DNA of 35,408 nt from Psilocybe azurescens (Eukaryota > Basidiomycota > Agaricomycetes > Agaricales > Agrocybaceae): NCBI GenBank assembly GCA_023853785.1, contig JAJIRX010000071.1, forward strand, positions 1 through 35,408. Reading direction: 5' to 3'. This document shows positions 1 to 10,715 of this stretch, piece after piece. Position 1 is the stretch's first letter, and each line of letters begins with the position of its first letter. Under the pieces are notes generated by a model, which saw only the letters and a list, made by a program, of their open reading frames with translations, was not told the DNA's origin and did no database searches. The position numbers and the translations under genes were made by a program.

Positions 1-1423
1 CACTCCACAAGTACACAGAAACTTACACAATAATATTGTAGGTCATAAACGCTGGACTTGAACAGCATCAATTTGCGATGAATCGGAACCTGGCAATAGT
101 AATGCCACCCCGCAGACAGAGCAGGAGCAGGAGCATCCGGTACGCTGATTACTCTAGGGTCCTTTGAATATCGAGATCCAATGGCACAAACTAGGAGTAC
201 TGTCATTCCAAAGGATGAATCAAAATGATGCTGCCCAGATGTCAGTGAACGCATGAACGTAGGACGGTGAAGGACGGGAATAAGACTGTTCGTCTTCTCA
301 AAATACAAAGATACAAGGTCGAGGAGGAGGTCGTCTTCGGGATAAACGTAGGCCACTTCCGGAGATGTTATAAACGCCAGTTCCCACTACATTGCATGAG
401 TTGATATCCAACAATTTGGGGTACTAGGGTACGTACAGGATGCAAGCCCCAATATAGAGCTCGTCTATTTGCCTTAGGATCAAGTCCGGTATCCAATTCG
501 CCGGTAATTTTACTCCTTATAGCCGAGACACGCGTCATGACCATGAAAGGACTGTAGGTAGCACATTCGTTATTTGCCTATTGAAGTCAGTGGAAGAACA
601 AGCCTACCTCGCCTGCCCATAAAAGCGACCCTTAGGTATGGGAGTTAAAGAGAGCCGACCCATATGTTCTGCCAGAGAAACATGAGCAAGATCGTCAGTA
701 TCTGATATGTCTGAGTCATCTTCTGGCGTTGACGAAGTAGAGTCTAAAGTGATAGACTGAACGATAGGGTATTTTGGCTGCGATTGAGAGTCGGAGGTAC
801 TGGAGTGTGGCGGTTTGCTGATAATATAATCCACATCCATGCCAGGATGAAGCTAACAATAATATCTGTATTAGTATGACGACATCATAAAGCTCAGAAC
901 AATTTACTGCTCGAATATAACCCTCCAATCTCCTTATTCTTGTCTCTAAAATCTTGATGTAGCTATAGCAGAGACATAAGAAACTGGAGACCTGATAGTG
1001 ATGACAGTGACGCGTACGATTGCTGCATTTGTGCTTTCTGTAGATATATTGATGTCATTCTTTAAAATTTACTAGAGGTTGAGCTAAATCTGGAACACCT
1101 TAGGTATTGTTGGAATGCACTGGGTGTTGAATAGCTCGCAGTTTGTGCATCTCCTTCCTGGCCGCTTTGCACTGTCGCCTGCAAGTACGAAGTCGTCGCT
1201 CAATTATTGAGATTGTGTAACATTTCGCTACTTGAGATCAAAACATACATCGCGCTTTGAAGAGGTTCAAAGTTCGGATATTCATGCTTCAAATCCATGA
1301 GGTCGACTTACTTTTCTTGTTCCTGCACTCTTCGCATGCTCCTCGCAACCGAGACCTCATTGGCCTTTGACCTTCCTGTAGAGAGTGTTGAAAATCTATC
1401 GGTGCCATGGTATGGGCTGACAT
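1..1423 (-). CDS. Zn(II)2Cys6 fungal transcription factor, copy 1 (partial, runs off left edge)
   Basis: A nuclear DNA-binding regulator by family; its target is unknown. Exons read on the minus strand: 1423-1312, 1254-1249, 1178-1099, 1037-1018, 962-908, 852-608, 551-437 and 386-27; a GTAAGT donor at 26 leads out of the window. The N-terminus has a full zinc cluster (CEEC, then KKTRCDSAKRPGRRC, TNC, C) once a 6-nt microexon is included. A short coiled-coil linker follows (YIKILETRIRRLEGYI), then an acidic serine-rich stretch, then the start of the fungal-specific TF domain (PF04082 type; motifs DLLLDLVSLYFEK, LHRPTF, AGWHYY). All visible exons join in frame. I chose the ATG at 1423; another in-frame ATG lies at 1408. 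It is a tandem paralogue of the gene at 2190-5192, with matching exon boundaries. The C-terminal part lies outside the window. Confidence 0.88.
1249..1254 (-). other. 6-nt microexon of the zinc-cluster gene (copy 1)
   Basis: The six bases CGCGAT (minus strand) are flanked by AG upstream and GTATGT downstream. Splicing 1312|1254-1249|1178 restores Thr-Arg and the first base of the third cluster cysteine, giving the canonical C-X2-C-X6-C spacing. Skipping it would delete that cysteine's context (KK-S-D). The introns on either side are 57 and 70 nt. The second paralogue has a 6-nt equivalent at the same place. Confidence 0.8.
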
Positions 1424-2189
1424 TGGGCGTATGGTAGAGTATCTTAGCACGGAAGTGCCTTCTAGGCGTTTGAACGTTTGACCTTTTAATTTGGAAATAA
1501 AGGCTGTCTGCTGCGGCACCTGTCGTGTCACTAATAGTAACACCTCGTGGGATTGATTTTGTCAGACCGTCATGCACGTATGCAAGTCCCGCCCCGAAAC
1601 ATTGACAGATTGACTACCGTTGAATTCAGTGTTGGTGTGCTGACATTGTTGAACTGGATAAGGACGATTTTTATGATCATAATGGTTTGTAATGCTAGGC
1701 CGGGCACCGGCAAGCGAGAATTAGACGCAGAATAGCGCTTTTACCCTCGATTGCGCATCGAAGTTTTGATGACGCGAGCATCGCAATCTAATCTATGGCC
1801 CGTGTTGTGTCTTGGCTGTGGCTTAGCAGCTGCGCGCAGCGCTTTACATTTCTGAAACACCTACTGGCCGTAGCGCAAGTCAGTACACCAATACATTGAA
1901 TTCGAAGTATATGAGGGATGATTTAGTATGCTCAACCATGTTCGGCGGGGCCGGATCGATGTGCCTCTCGTTGAAGATCTTTATGCCCAACAAATAATTC
2001 ACAGTTAATTTAGGTCTGTTTCTGATATATGGGAATGAGGCACGGGTGAAGAGGAAACTCGTGCAGATACGGAGTAAGAATTACATGCTATTCCTGAGTT
2101 ACGTCTCGCACATACGAGTCCCACTCCTCGAAGCTAGATAGAATGATATTTGAGTAACCACGTTAGACGGACGACAGGATGATAATAGT
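1424..2189. other. Intergenic region between the two transcription factor paralogues
   Basis: This is upstream of copy 1 and downstream of copy 2. Short open frames occur but none shows a recognisable domain, splice pattern or biased composition. I see no gene, repeat or RNA here. It presumably holds the copy 1 promoter and the copy 2 3' end. Confidence 0.5.
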
Positions 2190-5100
2190 TCACCGGCTAA
2201 ACGCAGTGGAAGCATCGGTCCAGAATGTAAATGTATCGTTAACATTTGCAGGCTCAGGCAACTGGGCAGCGTTGGGAGCTGCAACCTGAATATTGGCGCT
2301 AGTACTCTCAGTGGCCGGTCGCACCTCACGATGGCCCATCTCCGTAAGGAGCAGTCTATAAAGATCCCAATTAGTGTTTGAAGATGTGTCCTCTGTGGGC
2401 AGGGAGAGGAAGTGATGTTCGAAAATGTCATGGGCCGACGAGTTTGTTTGGCTGGTGTTTTCCATCGTGAAACTTTGCGTCTGAAGTGCAGGATCATCAT
2501 ATTGACTAATTGCACCAGCCTCACAGAGAATATCACTGTTCCATAAATATAAGCCACAGAAATGATCAATCACAGGGATAAGGTAAAACCCTTACCGAAA
2601 TGCACCAGCACTATGCCATCTACGACATTTACGATTAATGAGGAATAAATCTGTGGAAATATTATAGAAAATCGTACATTGACTCGCATTCTCCTAGAAT
2701 CTTGACGCATTTCAGAAGGTTTCCTTCTCTTTTTAAGGTCACCAACATAACCAGGGCGCTGGCTACCCCATAGACACAAAACTGTGATAATGCCCGCAGT
2801 AAACGCATTATGCTTTCGTCCAACATGGTCAAAAATGAGCAATTCAAAGTATAACAGTGAACAACGAACTACAGTTATGGGGAGGACTACACGGTCTCTC
2901 GCCATCGCCGCCTCCTGGATATTGGCGCATGATCTAGCAGCGTTTGTACACATGGCAAGTGACGAGAACGACAAAGAGGACTGTTTGGTCAAGAATGGGC
3001 GATGGACTTGAATTTGTACATAGAAGAACGTTGCGTGAAGATTGGCTGTTTGTTGGAAGAATACTGAATTTTCTCTGTCGGGATCCCAGAGCACTATAAA
3101 AAATCAGCATCATTCAGCGACAAGAGAATATATAGTTCACAATGTGGAGGGAGGGAAGCCTTCCATTTGTTTAGTGACGAGTCGAGCTCTGCCACCATTC
3201 GCATATCCCAATCGTTTCCAAAATATCCTGAAAGAATTCTCGATTTCTTCGTGCAATAGAGCGTCCTTGATGCAAAACCGAGTATTTCGCATAATTTAAT
3301 GAGATAAACAAAGTTGGAGATCACACAAGGCTTTCCGGGAGGTTGTTTGAAAGCTTTCTCTGGATCCTCATCTTCCCAGTATTCATCATCGCACTCAATT
3401 GGATACTCAATATCAAAGCTGAGAATGTCACACCGTTGGTTAGCTGTACATTAGTGCGCAATTGACCTCAGTTAGATGACTCACGATTCGTGGGAGATTC
3501 CGAAAGGCCGACCATAGAACGAATTGATGGTGGAATCCAAGCAAAATAGAGCCCTGGGCTATTGATGAGTGAACTCAAAATGATTATGGAGGCTACAATT
3601 GGCGAACCAAAAGGCCCGTTTCAACAGCTCAGCATCAGCCGAAGACTGAGTTTTTCCCTTCCGACGGTGTGCGCCCAACTCAATGGCGTAGCGTAGTCCA
3701 ATACCGACAAGATTGCAAGATACAGGGCACAAGGATGTACCACTCATATATATCGCAGCGAGCTAAATTCACGATAATCAGAAAGATCGTACGACGAAGG
3801 GAGCGGTCGACGTACCGAGTAGTACTGCAGATCTTCAACAGTAGCAGTGTAAAGCATTATCTTCCGGTGTATTGGTATCTGGGAGAAATAATGCCACCCA
3901 GCAGACATAGCTGGCTTCTGATGATCCGGCGTATAGCAAACACGAGGATCTGTTGAGTATCTAGATGCATTGGCGCAAACTAAGAGAACGATCATTCCAA
4001 ATGATTGATCCCGGTAATGTTTCCAAGACATAAGTGCTTCCATGAAGGTTGGCTCGTGAAGAATTGGAAGCAAGGTGTTAATTTTCTCGAAGTAAATAGT
4101 CACCAAGCTTAGGAGAAGATCGAAATCAGGAAAGACATAAGTCGTTTCGGGGAGGTTACATATTCCAACTCCCACTGCAGAACACCTGGTCAACATCATG
4201 TTGTTTGAGCATGTTTACAGATACGCACCGGATTCATAATCCAGAACAAGGGTCGTCTAAAATGCTTCAGATCCCATCCAGTATCTGGTACACCTGCGAG
4301 TTGGCTCCTCAAAGCCGAGGCTTGCTGAGCAGCCATAATCGGGCTTTATTCACTTAGCCAGATTTTCTACTTTTCAAACGAAGACCTTACCTCGCCTGGC
4401 CAAGGAACCGTTTCGCTGCAGTTGGATTTAAAGAGATTCGTTCCATCTGCTCTGCTAATATTACATGACCGATATCATCTGCCTCAGATATTTCCGAGAA
4501 GTCTTCTGGTCTCGTTGGAGAAGATGTTTCATTAATGATGGGGTCTTTCGAGGACATAAGCACTGCGGCGCTATGGACGGGAGGGCCATGAGCTCGCCCA
4601 TCAGTAATCGGCGGAGGTTTGCTGATAATGTAATCCACATCTTCGTTTGGGGAGAGCTGTCGACATTCACCGTTAAGCAAGCAGTCTAGCACAAGGTTGG
4701 AATTCATTCACCGCCTGAATATATCCTTCTAACCTCTTTATCCTTGCTTCCAGAATCCGAATATAACTACAAGGGAGCAAATGAGTAACAACCAATTTGA
4801 GAATAATTTTCATACTCTTGTTGTTTTTGTATTTGAGATCTCTGTAAGCAAGCAACGTCGTCAAAGCCACAACCACCAACAGCGATAGACTACAATACCT
4901 GAGGTACAACAAAGTTGCATTCGATATTGGCAAGCTCACAATTGGTGCATTTAATTCCGGGCCTTTTTGCGCTATCGCCTGGAAGGATCGTGTTGAAAAG
5001 AGTAAGGGTACCTTCAAGAAAAGATTGTGCCTTACACCTGCCTACAGAAACAGAATTGACGATCAAACACTATGGAGATCGTACGGCTAAGTATACTCAC

Positions 5101-5192
5101 TCTTTTTTTCTTCTACATTCCGCGCAGGCTCTCTGGGACCGTTTTATAATAGGTTTCTCTGTATCAGCGGAGGGAAGTACTCTGCTCGACAT
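2190..5192 (-). CDS. Zn(II)2Cys6 fungal transcription factor, copy 2 (complete, with three 1-nt frame discrepancies)
   Basis: A full-length basidiomycete zinc-cluster regulator. Exons on the minus strand: 5192-5101, 5041-5036, 4978-4899, 4841-4816, 4766-4712, 4656-4391, 4343-4229, 4174-3816, 3762-3608, 3553-3485, 3418-3141, 3093-2870, 2812-2678, 2619-2596, 2535-2190. The order is zinc cluster (RACAEC, KRPGIKCTNC), linker coil (ARIKRLEGYI), acidic linker, then the PF04082-type domain (DLLLSLVTIYFEK, DPRV, SAGWHYF, GIGLRYAIELGAHRRK, GRPFGISHESFDIEYPIECD, LLWDPDREN, NAARSC, HNAFTAG, WHSAG). Three exons are one base off: 5101-5192 (T7 at 5103-5109, six expected), 3816-4174 (G4 at 4149-4152, five expected; 359 nt against 360 nt in copy 1) and 2678-2812 (T5 at 2730-2734, four expected). 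Alternatively an acceptor at 5038 reads through in frame and gives an abnormally long cluster loop. The start is the first ATG before the zinc cluster. Confidence 0.88.
5036..5041 (-). other. 6-nt microexon of the zinc-cluster gene (copy 2)
   Basis: The six bases GCAGGT (minus strand) lie between a TAG acceptor and a GTAAGG donor. They occupy the same place as the microexon of copy 1. Joined to the exon at 4978 they give S-R-C-D-S-A-K-R-P-G and a canonical cluster. The upstream exon must then end in phase 1, which needs one A fewer in the seven-base run at 5103-5109. Confidence 0.7.
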
Positions 5193-5866
5193 AGCCAAAA
5201 TACCCTTCTCGTCCTCCAACCTTTCTTAGTTTGTTCGTTGTGTGAGAGAATCGTAAGAGGTTAACAATTCAGTGACGCGGCTTTTCGGTACATACGTATA
5301 ATAGCGTGCGAATAATTACCTATATTAAGCTAGAAATCATACACGTAGACTGTAGACTTCATGAGATAAATATGTCAACACCAAGGAACATTAAGGAGTC
5401 CACTGGGCAATGTGGAAAACACCAGTAGAACACCAGCATTTACTTAGGTTGCTATGGTCAACAGGACGAGGACTGGCGAGATGACGTTGTGAGATATGAA
5501 CTACTGTAGACTATTGTGAAACTTTGGCATGTGCTCAGAATCTTCAAGATGCCTTTTATCTCTGACCCAGGAGTCCTCTCGCATGATACATGTGTATATT
5601 TCGAGAACGCCGATACAAGTCAAGTCCATAAAAGGCAATTGTGGCAAATTTAAAGTCGATGCCATACCAGGGTCGAAGTTCGCCGGAGAGATCATTCAGC
5701 ACTCTGCAAGCACGGAGATAAATAGGTGGATATATTCGTTACAGACGTCATTACTTTAATTTATGGGCTAGGTAGACGAGCATGAATGCAGTCAGCGACG
5801 GGGGACGGGCGAACGATAACACCGTTAGGGCTGTGGCATGTCGCTTACTACACCTTATCCGCAAAC

Positions 5867-5886
5867 AAGAGAAGAGAAGAGAAGAA
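5867..5886. repeat. Short AAGAG-type purine microsatellite
   Basis: About four imperfect units of AAGAG, continuing into an A-rich tail. It lies in the intergenic promoter region. Confidence 0.7.
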
Positions 5887-6641
5887 AAATGCAATAAGCG
5901 TAAGGCTGGTATCCACGAATGGGAAGATTTAACTGTGAAGATCTAATGATCTGTGGACCAGATACAAAGAATCATCCCTCGGATCACGACCTATATAGTC
6001 GAGAGGATTAACTTCGCTGAATCCATCATTTATGTGTGCTTGACTTGGTCCGTACCGAGCACTCTGAGAATCCTGTACAAACGCTTGGCACTGGGAATGG
6101 CTCTTTCTTGCTTTGTTTCGCCTTCTTACTTCATTATTTTTGGAACATAGCTCTCACATTGCTGTATCCATCAACTTTACTGCCTTCGTCGTCTCATGAT
6201 CCGCTGAGGCCTGTTACCCCATATCACCTAAACATGGGAGGCAAGTAAATCCCCGAAGCCAATAGTAGAAACCCCATAGAAAGCTTAAAATCCCATCGTT
6301 CATGTCATGGAACCTAAATAGAAGATACGACACTCAGCTGTCGAAAAATATCTTGATGGATAAATTAACTTCTTTCTTTGCTTTATCTGGTATTTCGAAT
6401 CTTTCTTTTCCTGCGTGCGGTACGACCATCGGAAGATGTACGATCTGTGGAAACGCCAAGACTTTCTCGTTCCGGCGTGACGTAGAAGCTCGTAGAAGTG
6501 CCTTCAAGCCTTTTTGGGTTGCAGAAGAACTCCAATTAGAGTATTCGTGTTTCACCGCGAACGCGGGATTTATCCGTTTTTCTTTAGTCATTGGTCATTC
6601 TTCGGGTAGCCAGTAGAAGATTGATCCATGGATTATCCCTG

Positions 6642-6659
6642 TAAATAATAAATAAAAGG
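6642..6659 (+). promoter_or_regulatory. AT-rich TATA-like box of the LPMO gene
   Basis: The motif TAAATAATAAATAAAAGG ends 47 bases before the LPMO ATG, a plausible core-promoter position for a fungal secreted-enzyme gene. The assignment rests on position and composition only. Confidence 0.45.
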
Positions 6660-6706
6660 GCTCTACCTAGCATTGTGCGACTTCTGCACCACTGCAGCCT
6701 TTCGAC

Positions 6707-7972
6707 ATGCATCTTTTCTCAGCTCTCGCCGTCATCTCAGTTACTGTTCTTCAGGCTGCGGCCCACGGATATGTTCCACTTCTGAGAATTAATGGAAAAG
6801 ACGTCCCCGGATGGGATATCTCCAAAGGTGAGAAATACGTATACTGTATAATTGAGGCATATCACCTATTTCTGCTCGTGAAGACCCTTATACTACCCCC
6901 CCAAGTAAGGCTCCCAGCTAATATCCGCGACTGTAAAAATAATGTGATTATAGCCCTTGAGAGTCGTTCGCGGCACAAAACTTGACAGCGGATTCATTTC
7001 TGATGTCACTTCCCCCGACATTACCTGCTCTATCGGAAATCAGAAGCTACCTCCCGTAAGAGTGCTGCACTGTTGGAATAAGAGGAAGAATATGTGTATC
7101 ATTAAATTTTCTTTATAGGGCCCAGTTCAAGCAACCGTCGGAGCAGGCGGAACGGTTCAAGTGTTATGGAATACTTGGCCACTTGGCCACTTCGGTCCCG
7201 TATTGAATTATTTAGCTAAGTGCCCATCCAGCGATTGCTCTACCTTCAAGGGTGACACCGGAGCTCCTTGGTTCAAGGTAACGCATCCATTCTACATATT
7301 ATATAAAAGTATTCTAATGATGTCACGATTTGTTCAGTTCCAACAAGACGTCTTCTCTAATGGAGTATGGGCCTCTGACACCCTAGCCAGAAACAACTAC
7401 ACGTACAATGTGAGGATACCCAGCAACATCGCACCGGGAAGCTACGTAAGCCTACTTGTCTCTAGAAGACTACCTTCTGTCTTAACGAGATCGTGAATAG
7501 CTACTACGCCACGAGAACCTTGCTTTGCATGCTGCATCTAGTCAAGGAGGCGCTCAGTTCTATCCAGGTACGTTTATTCTTACACCCGTGTCTCCCACAA
7601 CGCCGTTCACGGAGCTTTCTTTAGTCTGCATACAACTAACAGGTAATTTGACCACCATATATTACCTCGAATAGCATCCAAAATACTCATAGTATCATAG
7701 TAACCGGAGGGGGAAGCCTCAACCCATCTGGCCTCAGCTTCCCAGGTGCATATAAGGTAGGACATTCGACGTAAAGTGATTTCAGCAGCTTTTGATTTAA
7801 CTCACTATTCAGGCAACTGACCCTGGAATTCTCTTTAACGTTTACCGTGGAGACGCTGCGAACCAGGTAATTTTATATACAGAAGGTTTCTGTTGATGCT
7901 GTCGAACTGATTGTGGCTTTCCTCCAGGCTTACGTTGCTCCTGGTGGCCCTGTTTACCCCGGCTTGACTTGA
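6707..7972 (+). CDS. AA9 lytic polysaccharide monooxygenase (cellulose-active copper enzyme family)
   Basis: A secreted copper monooxygenase of the AA9 (former GH61) family, which oxidatively cleaves cellulose or hemicellulose. The signal peptide is residues 1-19, and cleavage leaves His20 as the N-terminal copper ligand (AAA|HGYVP). A second histidine is in WPLGHFGPVLNYLAKC. RHE and the axial Gln-X-Tyr motif (GAQFYP) follow; the chain ends in PGGPVYPGLT with no CBM1 domain. Exons: 6707-6827, 6884-6904, 6954-7055, 7119-7277, 7338-7445, 7501-7567, 7625-7642, 7701-7756, 7813-7866, 7928-7972. The 21-nt exon supplies the expected DPYTTP segment but is one base too long (C7 at 6896-6902). A donor after 6838 that skips it keeps frame (246 aa) and loses that segment. 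All later exons join in frame. About 247-249 aa is normal for a single-domain AA9. Confidence 0.95.
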
Positions 7973-8611
7973 TGAATACCATGCGGATGAGTCGCTGCAC
8001 TGTCGATACTTATACGCTAGTACTAGTTCCTTTTTCTTATCGGAGTGATAAAATGAACCCCTTAAATCCACACCACTAAGGAGTATAGAGTCTCACCAGT
8101 GTACATCCGAATGCCCGAAGTAAAACTAAAACGATACGAATACTTACAAAGAAGGATGTATGCGCGGCCTAATGTAGCCCCTGTGACTTGTGTTAATTTC
8201 CGGGATCATGTTTCTCAGGGATCCGGTGCTGTAATCGGTCAGCAGGAATCAGCGTGTCACCCCTATCTCGCATGATCTTGAAGCTGTACAAACGACAGTC
8301 GTGTCTTCACGGTTAATTTTCAACCTTGTTGTCTCTATTCCACAGCTCGGAAGCATATATGCTATTCTGATCGATCCTAAAAGTCAGATAAAGTAGCCTG
8401 CATGTTCTCCTTGGCTTCTTCCCTACAACTTCCCCAGTGTCCCAGTTGTGACCCAGAAATAGCGTCGATTGGCTGTAGATGGCGTCATCCTAGCTTTCTA
8501 TACTAACATCACACCACTATCTGACTAAAGAGCTATCTTGTACCCACGACCAGTCCTTAGCCGGCACCATTCGCGGTTTAAAGTGCTGAACATTGAACGA
8601 TTGAACGAGCA
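7973..8611. other. Intergenic region between LPMO and 2OG oxygenase
   Basis: This region holds the LPMO 3' end and the upstream region of the oxygenase. No coding signal, repeat or RNA gene was recognised. Confidence 0.5.
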
Positions 8612-10272
8612 ATGCCTGGGCTTATTACTCCAGAGACCCCCACTATGTACCTGCACCTGCGACCAATATTGAGCGTAAGCAAACAACAGATCTTTATGGA
8701 CCAGAGCTCTAACACCATTCAACCAATGAAGTGGAATATGCGGATTTACCCATCATTGACTTGGCCCAAATGAGTACTCCAGAAGGACGTTTAGCTCTTG
8801 CTGAAAAGGCTCGAGATGCGATGACAGTCCATGGCTTCTTCTACGTGATAAATCATGGCTTCAACACTGCACAGGTAGAATCTCTGCATCGCTGCCTCTC
8901 CACATGAGCTTCACTCGTCTTGGACTCAACGTATGGTTAGACAGAAAGGATATTTGACATTGCGGACATACCTTTCTCCAAAGTAGGCGATGAAGAGAAA
9001 AGGACATACGTTGCGAAGATGAAAGAGACTGGGTCGTATCAAGGTTACAAGCCGCGACAATACTGGGTGCGTTTCCTCCGAGCGTCAGACCCAGAAAATA
9101 TCTTACATGCTGGTAGCACATCGACGGAGGCGTCCGCGACCAGATGGAAAACTACAACAGTGCGCCTGTTGTTATCCCTATCTCGTGGAATTACATGTGA
9201 TCAAATTTCAACAGTAAACCGAGATATAACCAAACGCCAACATCCTGAGGTCCTCCGTCCCTTCCTTCCTGAGATCGAGAAGTTTGCTCGACACAACCAT
9301 GAAGAGGTCTTACACCCTATCTTGAGGTAGACATATCCTCCGTATCTATCTGTTTATTTTCGAGTCTAAACATGAAACAAACAGGCTTCTTGCAGTGGGT
9401 ATGGAGCTCCCAGAAGAAACCTTCGTTAATATGCATGGATTTTCCAGTGTTGGTGAAACATACGGTATGTTACACAAAGATACTCGGTGGCCTCAGGATA
9501 AATTTCCTGACTCTTCGAGTGAAGTTCGCTTCATGAAATAGTAAGTTGATCGCATAAAGACGACGAATATATGGTATCTGATTCCACTGGTTAACTTTCT
9601 AGCTACCCTAGGTCAGAAGAGGATGAAGTAAAATCCAAAAATGTTTGGTTAAAGGGGCACACAGGTATGTTTTATTATGATAGCCATATGGGTATTGGAA
9701 TGCTTCGTCGCGACTAGACTTTGGCACCATTACAATTTTGTATAGTCAGCCCGTCGCAGCTCTCCAGATTTTAACTAGTGATGGTACCTGGAAGTGGGTT
9801 AAGCACATTGAAAACGCATTGGTATGTTTCTTGTACATAACCACGAGTGCAATGTTCATGGAGACTCGTTCCCAACAGGTGATTAACGCCGGTGATGCTC
9901 TCGAATTTTTGTCAGGCGGATTCTATCGCGCGACAATTCATCGGTAGGACCATCTTCCACTTCAAAGCCAGAAAACGGCTGAATAAGTATGAAAGTGTCG
10001 TACAACCACCTGAAGATCAGCGAAGCTACACCCGCCTTGGTGTCTTTTACTTTTGCATGACCGACGACGACGTGAAATTAGCACCGCTCGTAGAGAGCCC
10101 CGTTCTTCAGCGAGTTGGGGTATCGAGGTCATTCGATGGAGTGGAGCCTCCCACTATGGAGGCATGGAGAAGAGGGAGGACAGCTGCATATGGTCAGACA
10201 GACCTCAAGCCAGCCGAGAAAGGGGTGGAAGAAGAAATTATCAACGGTGTTGTGGTTAAACACTACAATTAA
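8612..10272 (+). CDS. 2-oxoglutarate/Fe(II)-dependent oxygenase, isopenicillin-N-synthase-like
   Basis: A soluble non-haem iron oxygenase of the IPNS-like superfamily common in agaricomycetes; its substrate is unknown. Exons: 8612-8674, 8732-8874, 8941-9066, 9117-9159, 9215-9326, 9385-9464, 9525-9540, 9603-9664, 9718-9821, 9879-9943, 9996-10272. The N-terminal non-haem dioxygenase part has LPIIDLAQ and HGFFYVINHG. The catalytic part has the iron ligands HTD (split over 9664/9718) and the distal His in YRATIHR, then the TRLGVFYF strand. About 363 aa, ending in INGVVVKHYN. Exons 2-11 are in frame. Exon 1 is 63 nt, but the next exon needs 64; six C instead of five at 8637-8641 restores a YVPAPATNIELEYADL N-terminus. 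No alternative ATG or donor repairs this. The gene is downstream of, and parallel to, the LPMO. Confidence 0.92.
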
Positions 10273-10361
10273 GTGTCCGCCATTAGTTGGTTGTATTATA
10301 TTAGGAGATGCAATAAGTTGGCTAAATTTTCCCGGGCTTGCCTGCATGCTACATTGAATTG
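10273..10361. other. Short spacer after the oxygenase
   Basis: These 89 bases between the oxygenase stop codon and the 12-bp direct repeat presumably hold the 3' UTR. Nothing else is recognised. Confidence 0.4.
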
Positions 10362-10377
10362 TAGTATCTTGATAGTC

Positions 10378-10457
10378 CTGTTTTTATCGCGCCCCTAAAA
10401 CCGTGTCAGAAACTTGTTATGTAATCTGCGGACTTTGAAAACGCGTCGCGTCAATAT
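10378..10457 (+). repeat. Left inverted repeat of the MBF1-bearing element
   Basis: Read on the plus strand, this matches the reverse complement of 11567-11655. By eye about 59 of the first 67 aligned positions agree, with gaps, followed by a second shared block CGCGTCAATAT. It starts CTGTTTTTATC. Confidence 0.8.
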
Positions 10458-10715
10458 TGCAGAGCTGGCATTCTTTTCCCGACGCGATTATATGACTACC
10501 GCTCGCATTCCTACAGTGAAACTTACAGCCGAGACTTAATTTCAATGGAAGGATACATAAGAAGTGTTCGAAACTAGAAGAAAAACCCTGTCATTGTAGA
10601 GTTTCTGTAGATTCTGCTCTACAATCTGGTGCGCATTACTGGGCAATTTGATCCTCGAGGCTCCTTTCACGCGAAGGCGGTTTCTCCATTTCTCGAAGGA
10701 CGCAACAACATCAAG

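Larger units (their letters stand above)
5193..6706. other. Long divergent intergenic region between regulator copy 2 and the LPMO gene
   Basis: These 1.5 kb separate two divergently transcribed genes and so hold both promoters. Open frames at 5953-6150 and 6302-6616 (plus) look unlike conserved protein and have no domain I recognise. A short purine microsatellite of AAGAG units sits at 5867-5886. I see no mobile element or RNA gene. Confidence 0.5.

Noticed and set aside
4681..4711. A 26-nt intron between the coil and linker of regulator copy 2
   Set aside because: It is too short for a fungal intron. A 55-nt intron (4711-4657) ending at CGACAG gives LSPNEDVDYIISKP, matching LHPGMDVDYIISKP in copy 1.
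5038..5041. Use of an alternative acceptor giving a regulator copy 2 zinc cluster with a long loop
   Set aside because: It stays in frame but gives C-X5-C and a ~20-residue insertion unlike copy 1 or the family. Kept only as an alternative in the gene entry.
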